NCBI RefSeq assembly: GCF_002119765.1
Contig: NZ_CP021112.1
Location: 862,501-926,500, forward strand
DNA length: 64,000 bases
Reading direction: 5' to 3'
Source of the DNA: Pseudorhodoplanes sinuspersici
GTDB lineage: Bacteria > Pseudomonadota > Alphaproteobacteria > Rhizobiales > Xanthobacteraceae
The notes under the pieces were generated by a model. It ran no database searches, was not told the origin of the DNA, and saw nothing but the letters and a program-made list of their open reading frames with translations. The position numbers and the translations under genes were made by a program. Of this stretch, positions 15,261-24,582 are shown piece after piece. The number at the start of each line of letters is the position of its first letter. The first letter of the stretch is position 1.

Positions 15261-15957
15261 GGTCCGCGATCTGCAAAGCTATTACGGCGACGCGCATGTC
15301 ATTCATGGCGTCTCACTGAACGTCGCAGCCGGCGAAGTCGTGGCTCTGCTTGGCCGCAACGGCATGGGCAAGACCACAATCATCCGCTCGATCATGGGCC
15401 TGACGCCGCCGCATGTGCGCAGCGGCAGCGTGCGCTGGAAGGGCCAGGACCTGCTCGGTCTTCGCCCGCATGACATTGCCGCCCGCAAGATCGCCATCGT
15501 GCCGCAGGGGCGCCGCCTGTTCCCGTCGCTGACCGTGACCGAGCATCTCACCATGCTCAAGAGCGCCCGCGCCACAGAGGGCTGGACGATGGAGAAGGTG
15601 TTCGGCCTGTTTCCGCGTCTTGCCGAACGCCGCCATCATCGTGGCGGCCAACTCTCCGGCGGCGAACGCGGCATGCTGGCTGTCGGCCGTGCCTTGATGA
15701 TCGATCCGGAACTGATCCTGATGGATGAGCCGTCGGAAGGTCTTGCACCGGTAATGGTGCAGCACCTTGAGGATATCGTCCTCAGCTTGAAAAAAGAGGG
15801 ATTATCAATCCTGCTAGTCGAGCAAAATCTCTACAGCGCCCTCGCCGTCGCCGACCGCGTCTATGTGCTCGATACCGGACGGATCGTCAGCGAAGGTGTC
15901 GGCAAAGAGATTTCAGAAAACCCCGAGCAACTCCTCGAGCATCTCGGCGTACATTAG
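15253..15957 (+). CDS. Branched-chain-type ABC transporter ATP-binding protein, LivF family
   Basis: The 234-residue ATPase begins MLEVRDLQSYYGDAHVIHGV, with Walker A GRNGMGKTT, signature LSGGERGMLAVGRAL, Walker B LILMDEPSEGLAP and LLVEQN. The ATG at 15253 overlaps the livG end by 8 bp. Longer in-frame starts inside livG are not credible. Its last four bases overlap the convergent IclR gene. Confidence 0.93.
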   Translation: MLEVRDLQSYYGDAHVIHGVSLNVAAGEVVALLGRNGMGKTTIIRSIMGLTPPHVRSGSVRWKGQDLLGLRPHDIAARKIAIVPQGRRLFPSLTVTEHLTMLKSARATEGWTMEKVFGLFPRLAERRHHRGGQLSGGERGMLAVGRALMIDPELILMDEPSEGLAPVMVQHLEDIVLSLKKEGLSILLVEQNLYSALAVADRVYVLDTGRIVSEGVGKEISENPEQLLEHLGVH

Positions 15958-16703
15958 GATCGATATCCGAGCAGCGCCGACAATGCCGACGCCGATTGCT
16001 TCACCGCCTGAGCGCAGTCGGCCACCCGCTTCGGCGGAAAACGCACCGATGGTCCAAACAATCCCAGCGAGCCGACGACATCGCCCTGTCGATCGAAGAC
16101 AGGACTGGCGATCGCCTGCGCCCCCTCAATGAAGTCACCACCACTGAGGGCGAAGCCATCGCGGCGGATATCGAGAAGCTTGCGCTGCAAAGTGCGGACC
16201 TTCGCCTCATCGAGTTCTTCCGCAATGATTTCAGCGGCCTGCTTCCCATCAACATGGGCGAGAATAGCAAGGCCGCTCGCACCGCGGGCGAGGCTGCCGG
16301 AAAATCCAAGCCCGTTCGCGTAGGATAACGGCTGCTGGCTCGGCAGCTCCGCCACACAAAAGCGCATCTTGTCCTTGCGCAGATAAAGCCCAACTGTCTC
16401 GTTGTGAAGCTCGAGCAATTCCTGCAGCAGCGGTGCTGCGAGGCGCGCGATATCGAGCGAGTTGGCCCAGGCATCCGCCAGCCGGCCGACGCCGACATCC
16501 AGCCGGTAGCGCGGCGGATCGCCATCCTTGCGCACGAAGCCGCGGCGGATCAGCGTCGAGAGAATGCGATACAGCGTCGGACGCGACAGCTTCGCGCGCT
16601 TCTCAATCGCCGTGATCGACAGCGCATTGCGATCGGACGCAAAGCATTCGAGCACATCGATGGCCCGGTCGATGGCACGTACGTTCTCGGATTTCACGCC
16701 CAT
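15954..16703 (-). CDS. IclR-family transcriptional regulator
   Basis: The 249-residue protein has an N-terminal winged helix (SITAIEKRAKLSRPTLYRILSTLIRRGFV, about residues 28-57) and a C-terminal IclR effector domain (ANGLGFSGSLARGASGLAILA; ALSGGDFIEGAQAIASPVFD). It is divergent from the UbiD gene, and the 130-bp spacer holds a perfect palindrome suited to an IclR dimer. It likely controls the decarboxylase and perhaps the importer. It converges on livF with a 4-bp overlap. Confidence 0.92.
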   Translation of the reverse strand: MGVKSENVRAIDRAIDVLECFASDRNALSITAIEKRAKLSRPTLYRILSTLIRRGFVRKDGDPPRYRLDVGVGRLADAWANSLDIARLAAPLLQELLELHNETVGLYLRKDKMRFCVAELPSQQPLSYANGLGFSGSLARGASGLAILAHVDGKQAAEIIAEELDEAKVRTLQRKLLDIRRDGFALSGGDFIEGAQAIASPVFDRQGDVVGSLGLFGPSVRFPPKRVADCAQAVKQSASALSALLGYRS

Positions 16704-16785
16704 TATTCGATAGTCCCACTGTCGCTTGTCATTGAAATTTGACGGACACGCGCCGCCAGCCTACCCTCTGTTTTTGAGACTTATA

Positions 16786-16800
16786 GTCCGCTTAGCGGAC
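16786..16800. promoter_or_regulatory. Candidate IclR operator
   Basis: GTCCGCTTAGCGGAC is a perfect 7-1-7 palindrome, the same size as known IclR-family operators. It lies 34 bp before the UbiD start and 83 bp before the iclR start. Confidence 0.65.
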
Positions 16801-16833
16801 GATTGCCAGAGACCCGACAGGAGAAAGTCCGAA

Positions 16834-18381
16834 ATGGAAGCCGAGGCCGCGGGCGGGTCGAAACCGGCGTCACCACGACGGCGCGACACTGTGCTTGGCT
16901 GGCAGGATCTGCGCGCTTGGCTCGCGCAAGTGGAGCAGCATGGCGAGTTGCAGCGGATCGCCGCGCCGGTCGATCCGAACGAAGAGTTGGGGGCCATCAC
17001 GCTGCTGGCCACGCGGCAGGACAAGTCGCCGGCGCTGATGTTCGAAAACATGACCGGAGACACGACCGGCTCGCGCATCCTCACCAACATGCTCGGCGCC
17101 AGCAAGGAACGCTTTGCCCTGGCTGTCGGTTTCGATCCCTCGCTCTCTACGACGGAGATGATTCAAGCGACGCGAGCGATCATGAATGAGCCGATCAAGC
17201 CGGTGATGATTGCGAAGGACAAGGCGCCGGTGAATGAAGTCGTGCTCACCGGCAACGACATCGATCTCACGACATTCCCGGTACCGCGCTTCTGGCCCGG
17301 CGATGGCGGACAATTCATCGGCACCGGCAACATCACCTTCACCAAGTCGCCCGATACCGGCCGCATCAATGTCGGCTGCTATCGGCAGATGTTGCAGGGT
17401 CCAGACAAAATCGGGCTGTATTGCTCACCCGGAAAACATGGCCTGCTCGATCGCGAAGCCTGGTGGGCACAAGGCAAGCCCTGCGAAGTCGTCGCCGCTT
17501 ACGGCATCGACCCGGTGCTGTTCATGCTGGCGGCGCAAAGCTTCGGCGCCGACCAATCCGAGCTTGATGTCGCCGGCGGCATCATGGGCCGGCCGATCGA
17601 ACTCACCAAATCCGAGTTTGTCGATCTGCCGATCCCGGCACATGCGGAATTTGTCATCGAAGGCGTGCTGCATCAGGGCAATGTGATGCCGGAAGGGCCG
17701 CTCGGCGAATTCACCGGCTATTACGGGCGCGAGCGTTCGCCGCAGCCGGTGATGGAGATCAAGGCGATCCATCATCGCAAGTCGCCGATCTTCACGCATG
17801 CGCTGATGGCGCGTTATCCATCCTGTGAGATCGGCGCCTATTACGCGATCATGCGCTCGGCCCGCATTCTCGACGATCTCGAACGCATCGGCGTGCCCGG
17901 CGTGGTCTTGGCCTGGTCGCATCCCGCCGCGGCTTCGGGCTGGGGCATGGTGGTCGTCTCGGTGCAGCAGAAATATGCCGGTCATTCGGCGCAGGTGCTT
18001 GCGCTGGCCGCGCAATGCCCGGCGGCGGCCTATTACACGAAGTGGGTCATCGTGGTAGACGAGGATGTCGATCCGACCGATCTCAACGATGTGCTGTGGG
18101 CACTCTCGACGCGCTGCCATCCGTCCGAGGATATCGACATCCTACGCAACACGTGGTCGACGGGGCTCGATCCCAGCCGCTTCCCGCCAGAGGCGCGGCC
18201 TTATGGCTCGAAGGTGCTGATCAATGCCTGCAAGCCGCATCAGCATCTGAAGCAATTCCCGCAATCGACGGCGATCCGCCAATCGGTTCACGATCGCGTG
18301 CGGGCCCGCTGGGAAGAGCTGGGCTTCAGCGGCCCTGCACCGAAGATGACGGCGTTTCATCCGGAAACGCCGTCCGAATGA
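16834..18381 (+). CDS. UbiD-family (de)carboxylase
   Basis: The 515-residue product matches the UbiD family: WQDLRAWLAQVEQHGELQRI at the start, then NVGCYRQMLQGPDKIGLYCSPGKHG, GPLGEFTGYYGRERSPQPVMEIKAIHHRKSP split across two motifs, and the ISTRCHPSED-like LSTRCHPSEDIDIL near the end. UbiD enzymes use prenylated FMN to (de)carboxylate aromatic or alpha,beta-unsaturated acids. No ubiX partner was seen in the window. AGGAGA lies nine bases before the ATG at 16834. Divergence from an IclR regulator and proximity to the hydrolase island suggest a decarboxylation step in the same pathway. Confidence 0.92.
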   Translation: MEAEAAGGSKPASPRRRDTVLGWQDLRAWLAQVEQHGELQRIAAPVDPNEELGAITLLATRQDKSPALMFENMTGDTTGSRILTNMLGASKERFALAVGFDPSLSTTEMIQATRAIMNEPIKPVMIAKDKAPVNEVVLTGNDIDLTTFPVPRFWPGDGGQFIGTGNITFTKSPDTGRINVGCYRQMLQGPDKIGLYCSPGKHGLLDREAWWAQGKPCEVVAAYGIDPVLFMLAAQSFGADQSELDVAGGIMGRPIELTKSEFVDLPIPAHAEFVIEGVLHQGNVMPEGPLGEFTGYYGRERSPQPVMEIKAIHHRKSPIFTHALMARYPSCEIGAYYAIMRSARILDDLERIGVPGVVLAWSHPAAASGWGMVVVSVQQKYAGHSAQVLALAAQCPAAAYYTKWVIVVDEDVDPTDLNDVLWALSTRCHPSEDIDILRNTWSTGLDPSRFPPEARPYGSKVLINACKPHQHLKQFPQSTAIRQSVHDRVRARWEELGFSGPAPKMTAFHPETPSE

Positions 18382-18477
18382 GGGTCACATCACGTTGACC
18401 AAAGCCACATCCGGTGGGGCTTAAAGGCCCAGCCGGCATTGCGGCGCCCCTGCGGTTACGATAACGCCTGTCGCATT

Positions 18478-19641
18478 ATGATCACCGGTATTGCGGCACT
18501 GTCCCTCGTTATCTGGCTGTATCTCCTGCTGTTCCGCGGGGGCTATTGGCTGTCCGCCGTGCGCGATGACACGGTGTCAGATGCGCCACTGGCGAAGCCC
18601 CACATCGTCGCTGTGATTCCGGCGCGGAACGAAGCCGACAACATCGCCGACAGCCTCGGCTCGCTGCTGGCGCAGGACTATGTCGGGCGCTTCTCGATCA
18701 TTCTGGTCGACGACAACAGCGAGGACGCAACAGCCGCGATTGCCGAAAGGCTCGCGCGCGAGGCGCCCAAGGTGCCGCTGACCGTGCTGCGCGGCACCCC
18801 GTTGCCGGAAGCGTGGACCGGTAAGCTCTGGGCGGTGAAACAGGGCATCGCAGCGGCGAGCAACCATGCGCCCGATTTCCTGCTGCTGACCGACGCCGAC
18901 ATCGTCTACGAGCCACAGGTCGTGTCGTGGCTAGCCTCACATGCGGTCGCAGGCCGCTACGTGTTGACCTCGCTGATGGCCAAGCTGCGCTGCGAAACTT
19001 TCGCTGAGCGCGCTTTCATCCCGGCCTTCATCTATTTCTTCGAGATGCTCTACCCGTTCCGCTGGGTGAACAACCCGCACAAGAAGCTCGCCGCCGCAGC
19101 CGGCGGCTGCATGCTGGTGAAAGCGGATGCGCTGGCGCGGGCCGGCGGGATCGAGGTGATCCGCGATGCGCTGATCGACGATTGCACGCTCGGCAAGGTC
19201 ATGAAGGACCAGGGGCCGATCTGGCTCGGGCTGACTAGCCGGGTGCACAGCATCCGCCCCTCGGTCGGCATCGGCGATATCCACGCCATGGTGTCTAGGT
19301 CGGCCTATGCCCAGCTTCGCTATTCCCCGCTCCTCCTAGCCTTAACCATTCTGGGCATGGCGCTGACCTATTGGGTGGCTCCGCTGGCGGCCATTTTCGG
19401 GGATGGCCCCGTCCGGTGGCTGGGGCTTGGAACCTGGGCTCTGATGGCGGTCACCTTTTGGCCCACGTTGCGATTTTATGGTCTGTCCGCGCTCTGGGGC
19501 CTCGTTTTGCCGGCCATTGCAACGGCCTATATGGCCTTCACAATCAGTTCCGCGCTACAGCATATCCTCGGGCGGGGCGGCCGCTGGAAGGGCCGTAACC
19601 AGGCCAGAATGCATAACGCAGGCATGAAAAAGGTATCATGA
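18478..19641 (+). CDS. hpnB: Hopanoid-associated glycosyltransferase HpnB
   Basis: A family 2 glycosyltransferase of 387 residues with an N-terminal membrane helix, catalytic motifs VAVIPARNEADNI, ILVDDNSEDAT and LLTDADIVYEP (DxD-like), and two or three C-terminal helices. The start MITGIAALSLVIWLYLLLF at 18478 fits HpnB. It overlaps hpnC by 4 bp and opens the hopanoid operon. HpnB is regularly found in hopanoid clusters, but its exact step is not established. The stop of the UbiD gene lies 96 bp upstream. Confidence 0.9.
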   Translation: MITGIAALSLVIWLYLLLFRGGYWLSAVRDDTVSDAPLAKPHIVAVIPARNEADNIADSLGSLLAQDYVGRFSIILVDDNSEDATAAIAERLAREAPKVPLTVLRGTPLPEAWTGKLWAVKQGIAAASNHAPDFLLLTDADIVYEPQVVSWLASHAVAGRYVLTSLMAKLRCETFAERAFIPAFIYFFEMLYPFRWVNNPHKKLAAAAGGCMLVKADALARAGGIEVIRDALIDDCTLGKVMKDQGPIWLGLTSRVHSIRPSVGIGDIHAMVSRSAYAQLRYSPLLLALTILGMALTYWVAPLAAIFGDGPVRWLGLGTWALMAVTFWPTLRFYGLSALWGLVLPAIATAYMAFTISSALQHILGRGGRWKGRNQARMHNAGMKKVS

Positions 19642-20522
19642 GCCAGTCGGCGGACTATCGGTCCGGAAAGGGTCATCGGGACGAGAATTTCCCCGTCGCC
19701 TCACATCTCGTGAGCGCGCGACACCGGCCGATCATCATGGCCTTTTATGACTTCGCCCGCGCGGCCGACGATATCGCCGACCATGCCACCCTGACCCCTG
19801 ACGAAAAATTCGTCCAGCTCGACCGGCTGGAGGCCTCGCTGACCGGGACCGGAGCCGACGATCCTACGGGGCTGCGGCTCCGGGCGGCGCTAATGGACTG
19901 TAACCTGCCGCCGCGCCACGCGCTCGATCTGCTCAAGGCTTTCCGGCAGGACGTGACCAAGACTCGCTATGCCGACTGGGACGAACTGATCGGCTATTGC
20001 ACCTACTCCGCGATGCCGGTTGGCCGCTTCGTGCTTGATGTGCATGGCGAGGATGTCTCCACCTGGGCGGCATCGGACGTGCTCTGCACCGTGCTGCAGA
20101 TCATCAATCACACCCAGGATTGCGGAAAGGATTATCGTAATCTCGACCGCGTCTATATCCCGCAGGATATGCTGGCGGCGGCCGGTGCGACCACTGCAAT
20201 GCTGGGCGCCGCCTATGCGACACCGCAATTGCTGAACTGCCTGCACAGGCTGACCGACCGCACGCAAGTTTATTTCGATGCGTCGCCTTCCCTCGCCGGC
20301 GAAATCAAGGACACGCGCCTCGCCTGCGAGGTCGCTGCGATTGATGCGTTGGCGCGCAAGCTGCTTGCGATCCTGAAACAGGGCGACCCGCTGAAAGACA
20401 AGGTGCATCTCGGCAAGGGCGCAATGCTGGCGACCATGATCACTGCTGTTGCCGGCACGCTGGTTCGCCGTGTCGGATCAGGCAGCACGATGCAACGCGG
20501 CTCACAAGGTGCACGGCCGTGA
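19638..20522 (+). CDS. hpnC: Hydroxysqualene synthase HpnC
   Basis: The 294-residue squalene/phytoene synthase-fold protein has two aspartate-rich motifs (FARAADDIADHA and QDCGKDYRNLDRVYIP). In the HpnCDE route HpnC converts presqualene diphosphate to hydroxysqualene. It overlaps hpnB by 4 bp and hpnD by 4 bp, indicating tight coupling. Confidence 0.95.
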   Translation: MSQSADYRSGKGHRDENFPVASHLVSARHRPIIMAFYDFARAADDIADHATLTPDEKFVQLDRLEASLTGTGADDPTGLRLRAALMDCNLPPRHALDLLKAFRQDVTKTRYADWDELIGYCTYSAMPVGRFVLDVHGEDVSTWAASDVLCTVLQIINHTQDCGKDYRNLDRVYIPQDMLAAAGATTAMLGAAYATPQLLNCLHRLTDRTQVYFDASPSLAGEIKDTRLACEVAAIDALARKLLAILKQGDPLKDKVHLGKGAMLATMITAVAGTLVRRVGSGSTMQRGSQGARP

Positions 20523-21364
20523 GCATGTCTGCGACCGCCGACTCCAGCAACGCGGAAGCCGCACAACAGGCGAGCGGCTCGTCCTTCTATCTCGCCATGC
20601 GCATCCTGCCGCGCGAAAAGCGTGAGGCGATGTTCCAGGTCTACAAATTCTGCCGAGAGGTAGACGATATCGCCGATACCGCAGGGCCGCGCGATGCCCG
20701 CATCGCGGCGCTCGACCGCTATCGCGCCGATGTTGCCTCACTCTATGGGGGGCTGCCACCGGGGCAGATGAAAGGCTTTGTCGAGCCGCTGAAGCAGTTT
20801 GGCTTTCGCAAGGAAGACTTTCTCGCAGTCATCGACGGCATGGAGATGGATGTCATCTCCGATATCCGCGCGCCGGACCTCGCGACGCTCGATCTTTATT
20901 GCGACCGCGTCGCCAGCGCCGTCGGGCGTCTCTCGGTGAAGGTCTTCGGCGTGCCGGATGAGGATGGCATCGCGCTGTCGCATCACCTCGGCCGCGCCTT
21001 GCAACTGACCAATATCCTGCGCGATGTCGATGAGGACGCCGATATCGGACGTCTTTATTTGCCGCGCGAATATCTTACCGCGGCCGGCATCGCCACCACC
21101 GATCCAAAAAAAGCATTGGCAAGCCCTCGGCTCGGCGAGGTCTGCGCGCCGCTGATTGCGCAGGCCCGCGAGCATTTCAAACAAGCCAGTGCGATCATGG
21201 ACAAACAGACACGCGCCAGCGTGAAGGCGCCGCGCATCATGGCCGAGGCCTATGCGCCGATGCTCGATGCGCTGGAAAAACGCGGATTCAATCCGCCTCG
21301 TCACCGTGTGCGTATGAACCGCGCCCATCTCATCATCGCGATCCTGCGATACGCCTTCATCTGA
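20519..21364 (+). CDS. hpnD: Presqualene diphosphate synthase HpnD
   Basis: The 281-residue squalene/phytoene synthase-fold protein has FCREVDDIADTAG and LTNILRDVDEDADIGRLYLP, the two diphosphate-binding motifs. HpnD condenses two farnesyl diphosphates to presqualene diphosphate. The GTG at 20519 overlaps the hpnC stop; an ATG at 20525 is a possible alternative. hpnE follows after 3 bp. Confidence 0.95.
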   Translation: MSMSATADSSNAEAAQQASGSSFYLAMRILPREKREAMFQVYKFCREVDDIADTAGPRDARIAALDRYRADVASLYGGLPPGQMKGFVEPLKQFGFRKEDFLAVIDGMEMDVISDIRAPDLATLDLYCDRVASAVGRLSVKVFGVPDEDGIALSHHLGRALQLTNILRDVDEDADIGRLYLPREYLTAAGIATTDPKKALASPRLGEVCAPLIAQAREHFKQASAIMDKQTRASVKAPRIMAEAYAPMLDALEKRGFNPPRHRVRMNRAHLIIAILRYAFI

Positions 21365-21367
21365 TCC

Positions 21368-22603
21368 ATGCTCAAACACGTCCACATCATCGGCGCCGGC
21401 CTTGCCGGCCTTTCCGCTGCGGTTCGGCTGACGCAAGAGGGCATTCCCGTCACCGTGCACGAAGCCACGCGGCAGGCCGGTGGCCGCTGCCGCTCGTATG
21501 ACGACGCGCAGACGGGAATGCATATCGACAACGGCACGCATCTGTTGCTGTCCGGCAATTACTCCGCCGTCGACTATCTGAGGGCGATCGGCGTCACACC
21601 GGATTTCGCGCCGGCCGATTTCCGTTTCGTCGATGGCGCCAATGGCGAAAGCTGGGTGCTGCGCCTTGGCGATGGCAGCCTGCCACTGTGGATCTTCGAC
21701 CGCTCGAGCCGTGTGCCGCAAACCAGCATCACCGATTATCTCAAGCTGGCGCCACTCCTCCTCGGCACGCAGGACAAGCCGCTGAGGGAAGTGATCGATC
21801 GCGACGGCGAATTGTATCGCCGTCTGCTTGATCCTTTAATGATCGCGGCTCTGAATATCGACACGCCGAGCGGCTCGTCGAAACTGGCCGCACAGATAGC
21901 ACGCGAGACGCTTCTTCGCGGCGGCCATGCGTGCCGGCCGCTGGTATTCGAACGCGGCCTCAGCAGCGCCTTCGTCGATCCCGCGCTCACGTTCCTGAAA
22001 GGTCGCGACGTTGATGTGCGCTTCGAGCACGAACTCGAATCTCTGAAAATCTCGGACGGCCGCGTCGAGACTCTCACATTCAAGGACGGCGAAACGGCCC
22101 TTGGCCCGGATGACGCCGTGATCATGGCGGTTCCGGCCTATACCGCAGCCAGCCTCGTGCCGGGCCTGATGGCGCCGGATCAATTCCGCGCCATCATCAA
22201 CATTCATTACGATCTCGCACCACCCGCCGGTTCACCATTCATGACAGGTGTCATTAACCAAACGGTCGAATGGATTTTCGCCTTTAAAAGCCGCATTTCC
22301 ATCACCATTAGTCATGCCGATCGGTTACTTACTCTACCTAGGCTGGAGATCGCAGAGACGGTGTGGCGAGAAGTCACAGCCATTCTCGGCATGGACGCGC
22401 CGCTTCCGAAATGGCAATTGGTACGGGAACGGCGCGCAACTTTTGCCGCAACTCCGGAACAGAATGCACGCCGGCCAGCTCCGCGCACTCAATGGCGCAA
22501 CCTGGTCCTGGCCGGCGACTGGACCGATACCGGCTTGCCCGCCACGATTGAAAGCGCGATCCGATCCGGCGCGCGCGCAGCACAGTTTGTCCGCAACGCA
22601 TGA
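21368..22603 (+). CDS. hpnE: Hydroxysqualene dehydroxylase HpnE
   Basis: The 411-residue flavoprotein begins VHIIGAGLAGLSAAVRL (dinucleotide-binding GxGxxG) and ends NLVLAGDWTDTGLPATIESAIRSG, typical of the amine-oxidase/phytoene-desaturase family. HpnE reduces hydroxysqualene to squalene. Tryptophan-rich TVEWIFAFK lies in the substrate domain. It overlaps shc by 4 bp. Confidence 0.95.
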   Translation: MLKHVHIIGAGLAGLSAAVRLTQEGIPVTVHEATRQAGGRCRSYDDAQTGMHIDNGTHLLLSGNYSAVDYLRAIGVTPDFAPADFRFVDGANGESWVLRLGDGSLPLWIFDRSSRVPQTSITDYLKLAPLLLGTQDKPLREVIDRDGELYRRLLDPLMIAALNIDTPSGSSKLAAQIARETLLRGGHACRPLVFERGLSSAFVDPALTFLKGRDVDVRFEHELESLKISDGRVETLTFKDGETALGPDDAVIMAVPAYTAASLVPGLMAPDQFRAIINIHYDLAPPAGSPFMTGVINQTVEWIFAFKSRISITISHADRLLTLPRLEIAETVWREVTAILGMDAPLPKWQLVRERRATFAATPEQNARRPAPRTQWRNLVLAGDWTDTGLPATIESAIRSGARAAQFVRNA

Positions 22604-24564
22604 ACATAATGACGACCATATCTACCCCTGTGGCCCGCGAGGCGCTGACGCATTCGGTCGGCAAGGCGGCGGACGCATTGCTGAAGCTGCAGCAGCCGGA
22701 CGGTCACTGGGTGTTCGAACTGGAAGCCGACGCCACAATCCCCGCTGAATATGTGCTACTGCGCCATTACCTTGGCGAACCGGTCGATGCCGAGCTTGAG
22801 CGGAAGATCGCCGTCTATCTGCGCCGTATCCAGGGCAAGCATCACGGCTGGCCGCTCTTCCACGGTGGCGAGTTCGACATGAGCGCCAGCGTGAAAGCCT
22901 ATTTCGCGCTGAAGATGATCGGCGATTCCCCGGATGCCGATTACATGCGCCGTGCGCGCGAAGCGATCCTGGCCCGCGGCGGCGCATCGGGCAGCAATGT
23001 GTTCACCCGCGTACTGCTGTCGCTGTTCGGCGTTACCACATGGCGTAGCGTCCCGGTGATGCCGGTGGAGATCATGCTGCTGCCGCGCTGGTTTCCGTTT
23101 CACATGTCGAAGATTTCCTATTGGGCACGCACGGTCATCGCACCGCTTTTGGTGCTCGGCGCGTTAAAGCCGAAGGCGCGCAACCCGAAGGGCGTCACGA
23201 TCAACGAACTGTTTCTGGAGCCGCCGCACTCCCTCGGCGGCGTGAAGAAGGCCGGCCATCAGAAATGGTCGTGGTTCCTGTTTTTTCGCAGCGTCGATAT
23301 CGTTCTGCGCGCGACCGAACCATTCTTCCCGAAAACGACGCGCAAGCGTGCGATCGACGCCGCTGTCGCCTTCGTGAAGGAGCGCCTGAACGGTGAAGAT
23401 GGCCTCGGCGCCATTTATCCGGCGATGGCCAACAGCGTGATGATGTATGACGTGCTGGGCTATCCCGAAGATCATCCGGATCGCGCCATTGCGCGCCTGT
23501 CGATCGACAAGCTGTTGGTCGTCAAAGACGACGAGGCCTATTGCCAGCCTTGCGTCTCGCCGGTGTGGGACACTGCACTGACGGCACACACGATGCTGGA
23601 AGCCGGCGGCGAACAAGCAACCAAGGCGGCACAGGCGGGACTCGATTGGCTGATCCCACGGCAGGTTCTGGACGTCAAAGGCGACTGGGCCGAAGCACGG
23701 CCTGATGTCCGTCCGGGCGGCTGGGCATTCCAGTACAATAACGCGCATTATCCCGATCTCGACGATACGGCCGTCGTCGCGATGGCGATGGATCGCGCGC
23801 AGGCCAACAGCAGCACACACAATTTCGATAAGTCGCTGAGCCGCGCGCGCGAATGGGTGCTCGGGCTACAAAGCAAGAATGGCGGCTGGGCCGCCTTCGA
23901 TGCGGACAATACCTACAGCTTTCTCAACAACATCCCGTTTTCGGATCACGGCGCGCTGCTTGATCCACCGACCGAGGATGTCACCGCGCGCTGCATCTCG
24001 ATGCTGGCGCAGATGCCTGGCGACGTTCAGGGCGACCAAGCGATCGAGGCCGGCATTGAATATTTGCGCAAGACGCAGTTGCCGGATGGCTCGTGGTACG
24101 GGCGCTGGGGCCTGAACTACATCTACGGCACATGGTCTTCGCTCTGCGCGCTGAACGCCGCCGGCCTCGATCACAAATCGGATGTGGTACGCAAGGCCGC
24201 CGACTGGCTGCTCAAAATCCAGAACGCGGATGGCGGCTGGGGCGAGGACGGCACCAGCTACAAGCTCGAATACAAGGGTTATGAACCCGCACCGAGCACG
24301 CCGTCACAAACCGCATGGGCCCTGCTCGGCCTGATGGCCGCCGGCGAAGTGGATCATCCTAAAGTTCAACAAGGTATCCGTTATCTGATGGAGCAGCAGG
24401 GCAAAGACGGCCTCTGGGACGAAGAGCGCTTCACCGCGACGGGCTTCCCGCGGGTATTCTATTTGCGCTATCACGGATACCGGAAATTCTTCCCGCTCTG
24501 GGCGCTGGCGCGTTATCGCAACCTGACCTCGGCAAACGACCGCCGCGTCGCTTTTGGTATGTAA
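22600..24564 (+). CDS. shc: Squalene-hopene cyclase
   Basis: The 654-residue cyclase has the catalytic DxDD as DLDD (about residues 386-389, in HYPDLDDTAV). Several QW repeats are visible (LQSKNGGWAAFDADN, KTQLPDGSWYGRWG, IQNADGGWGED, QQGKDGLWDE). It folds squalene into hopene and diplopterol at the inner membrane. Length is as expected. The gene overlaps hpnE by 4 bp and hpnG follows after 18 bp. Confidence 0.97.
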   Translation: MNIMTTISTPVAREALTHSVGKAADALLKLQQPDGHWVFELEADATIPAEYVLLRHYLGEPVDAELERKIAVYLRRIQGKHHGWPLFHGGEFDMSASVKAYFALKMIGDSPDADYMRRAREAILARGGASGSNVFTRVLLSLFGVTTWRSVPVMPVEIMLLPRWFPFHMSKISYWARTVIAPLLVLGALKPKARNPKGVTINELFLEPPHSLGGVKKAGHQKWSWFLFFRSVDIVLRATEPFFPKTTRKRAIDAAVAFVKERLNGEDGLGAIYPAMANSVMMYDVLGYPEDHPDRAIARLSIDKLLVVKDDEAYCQPCVSPVWDTALTAHTMLEAGGEQATKAAQAGLDWLIPRQVLDVKGDWAEARPDVRPGGWAFQYNNAHYPDLDDTAVVAMAMDRAQANSSTHNFDKSLSRAREWVLGLQSKNGGWAAFDADNTYSFLNNIPFSDHGALLDPPTEDVTARCISMLAQMPGDVQGDQAIEAGIEYLRKTQLPDGSWYGRWGLNYIYGTWSSLCALNAAGLDHKSDVVRKAADWLLKIQNADGGWGEDGTSYKLEYKGYEPAPSTPSQTAWALLGLMAAGEVDHPKVQQGIRYLMEQQGKDGLWDEERFTATGFPRVFYLRYHGYRKFFPLWALARYRNLTSANDRRVAFGM

Positions 24565-24582
24565 GGATTTCAGTACCCGCGT

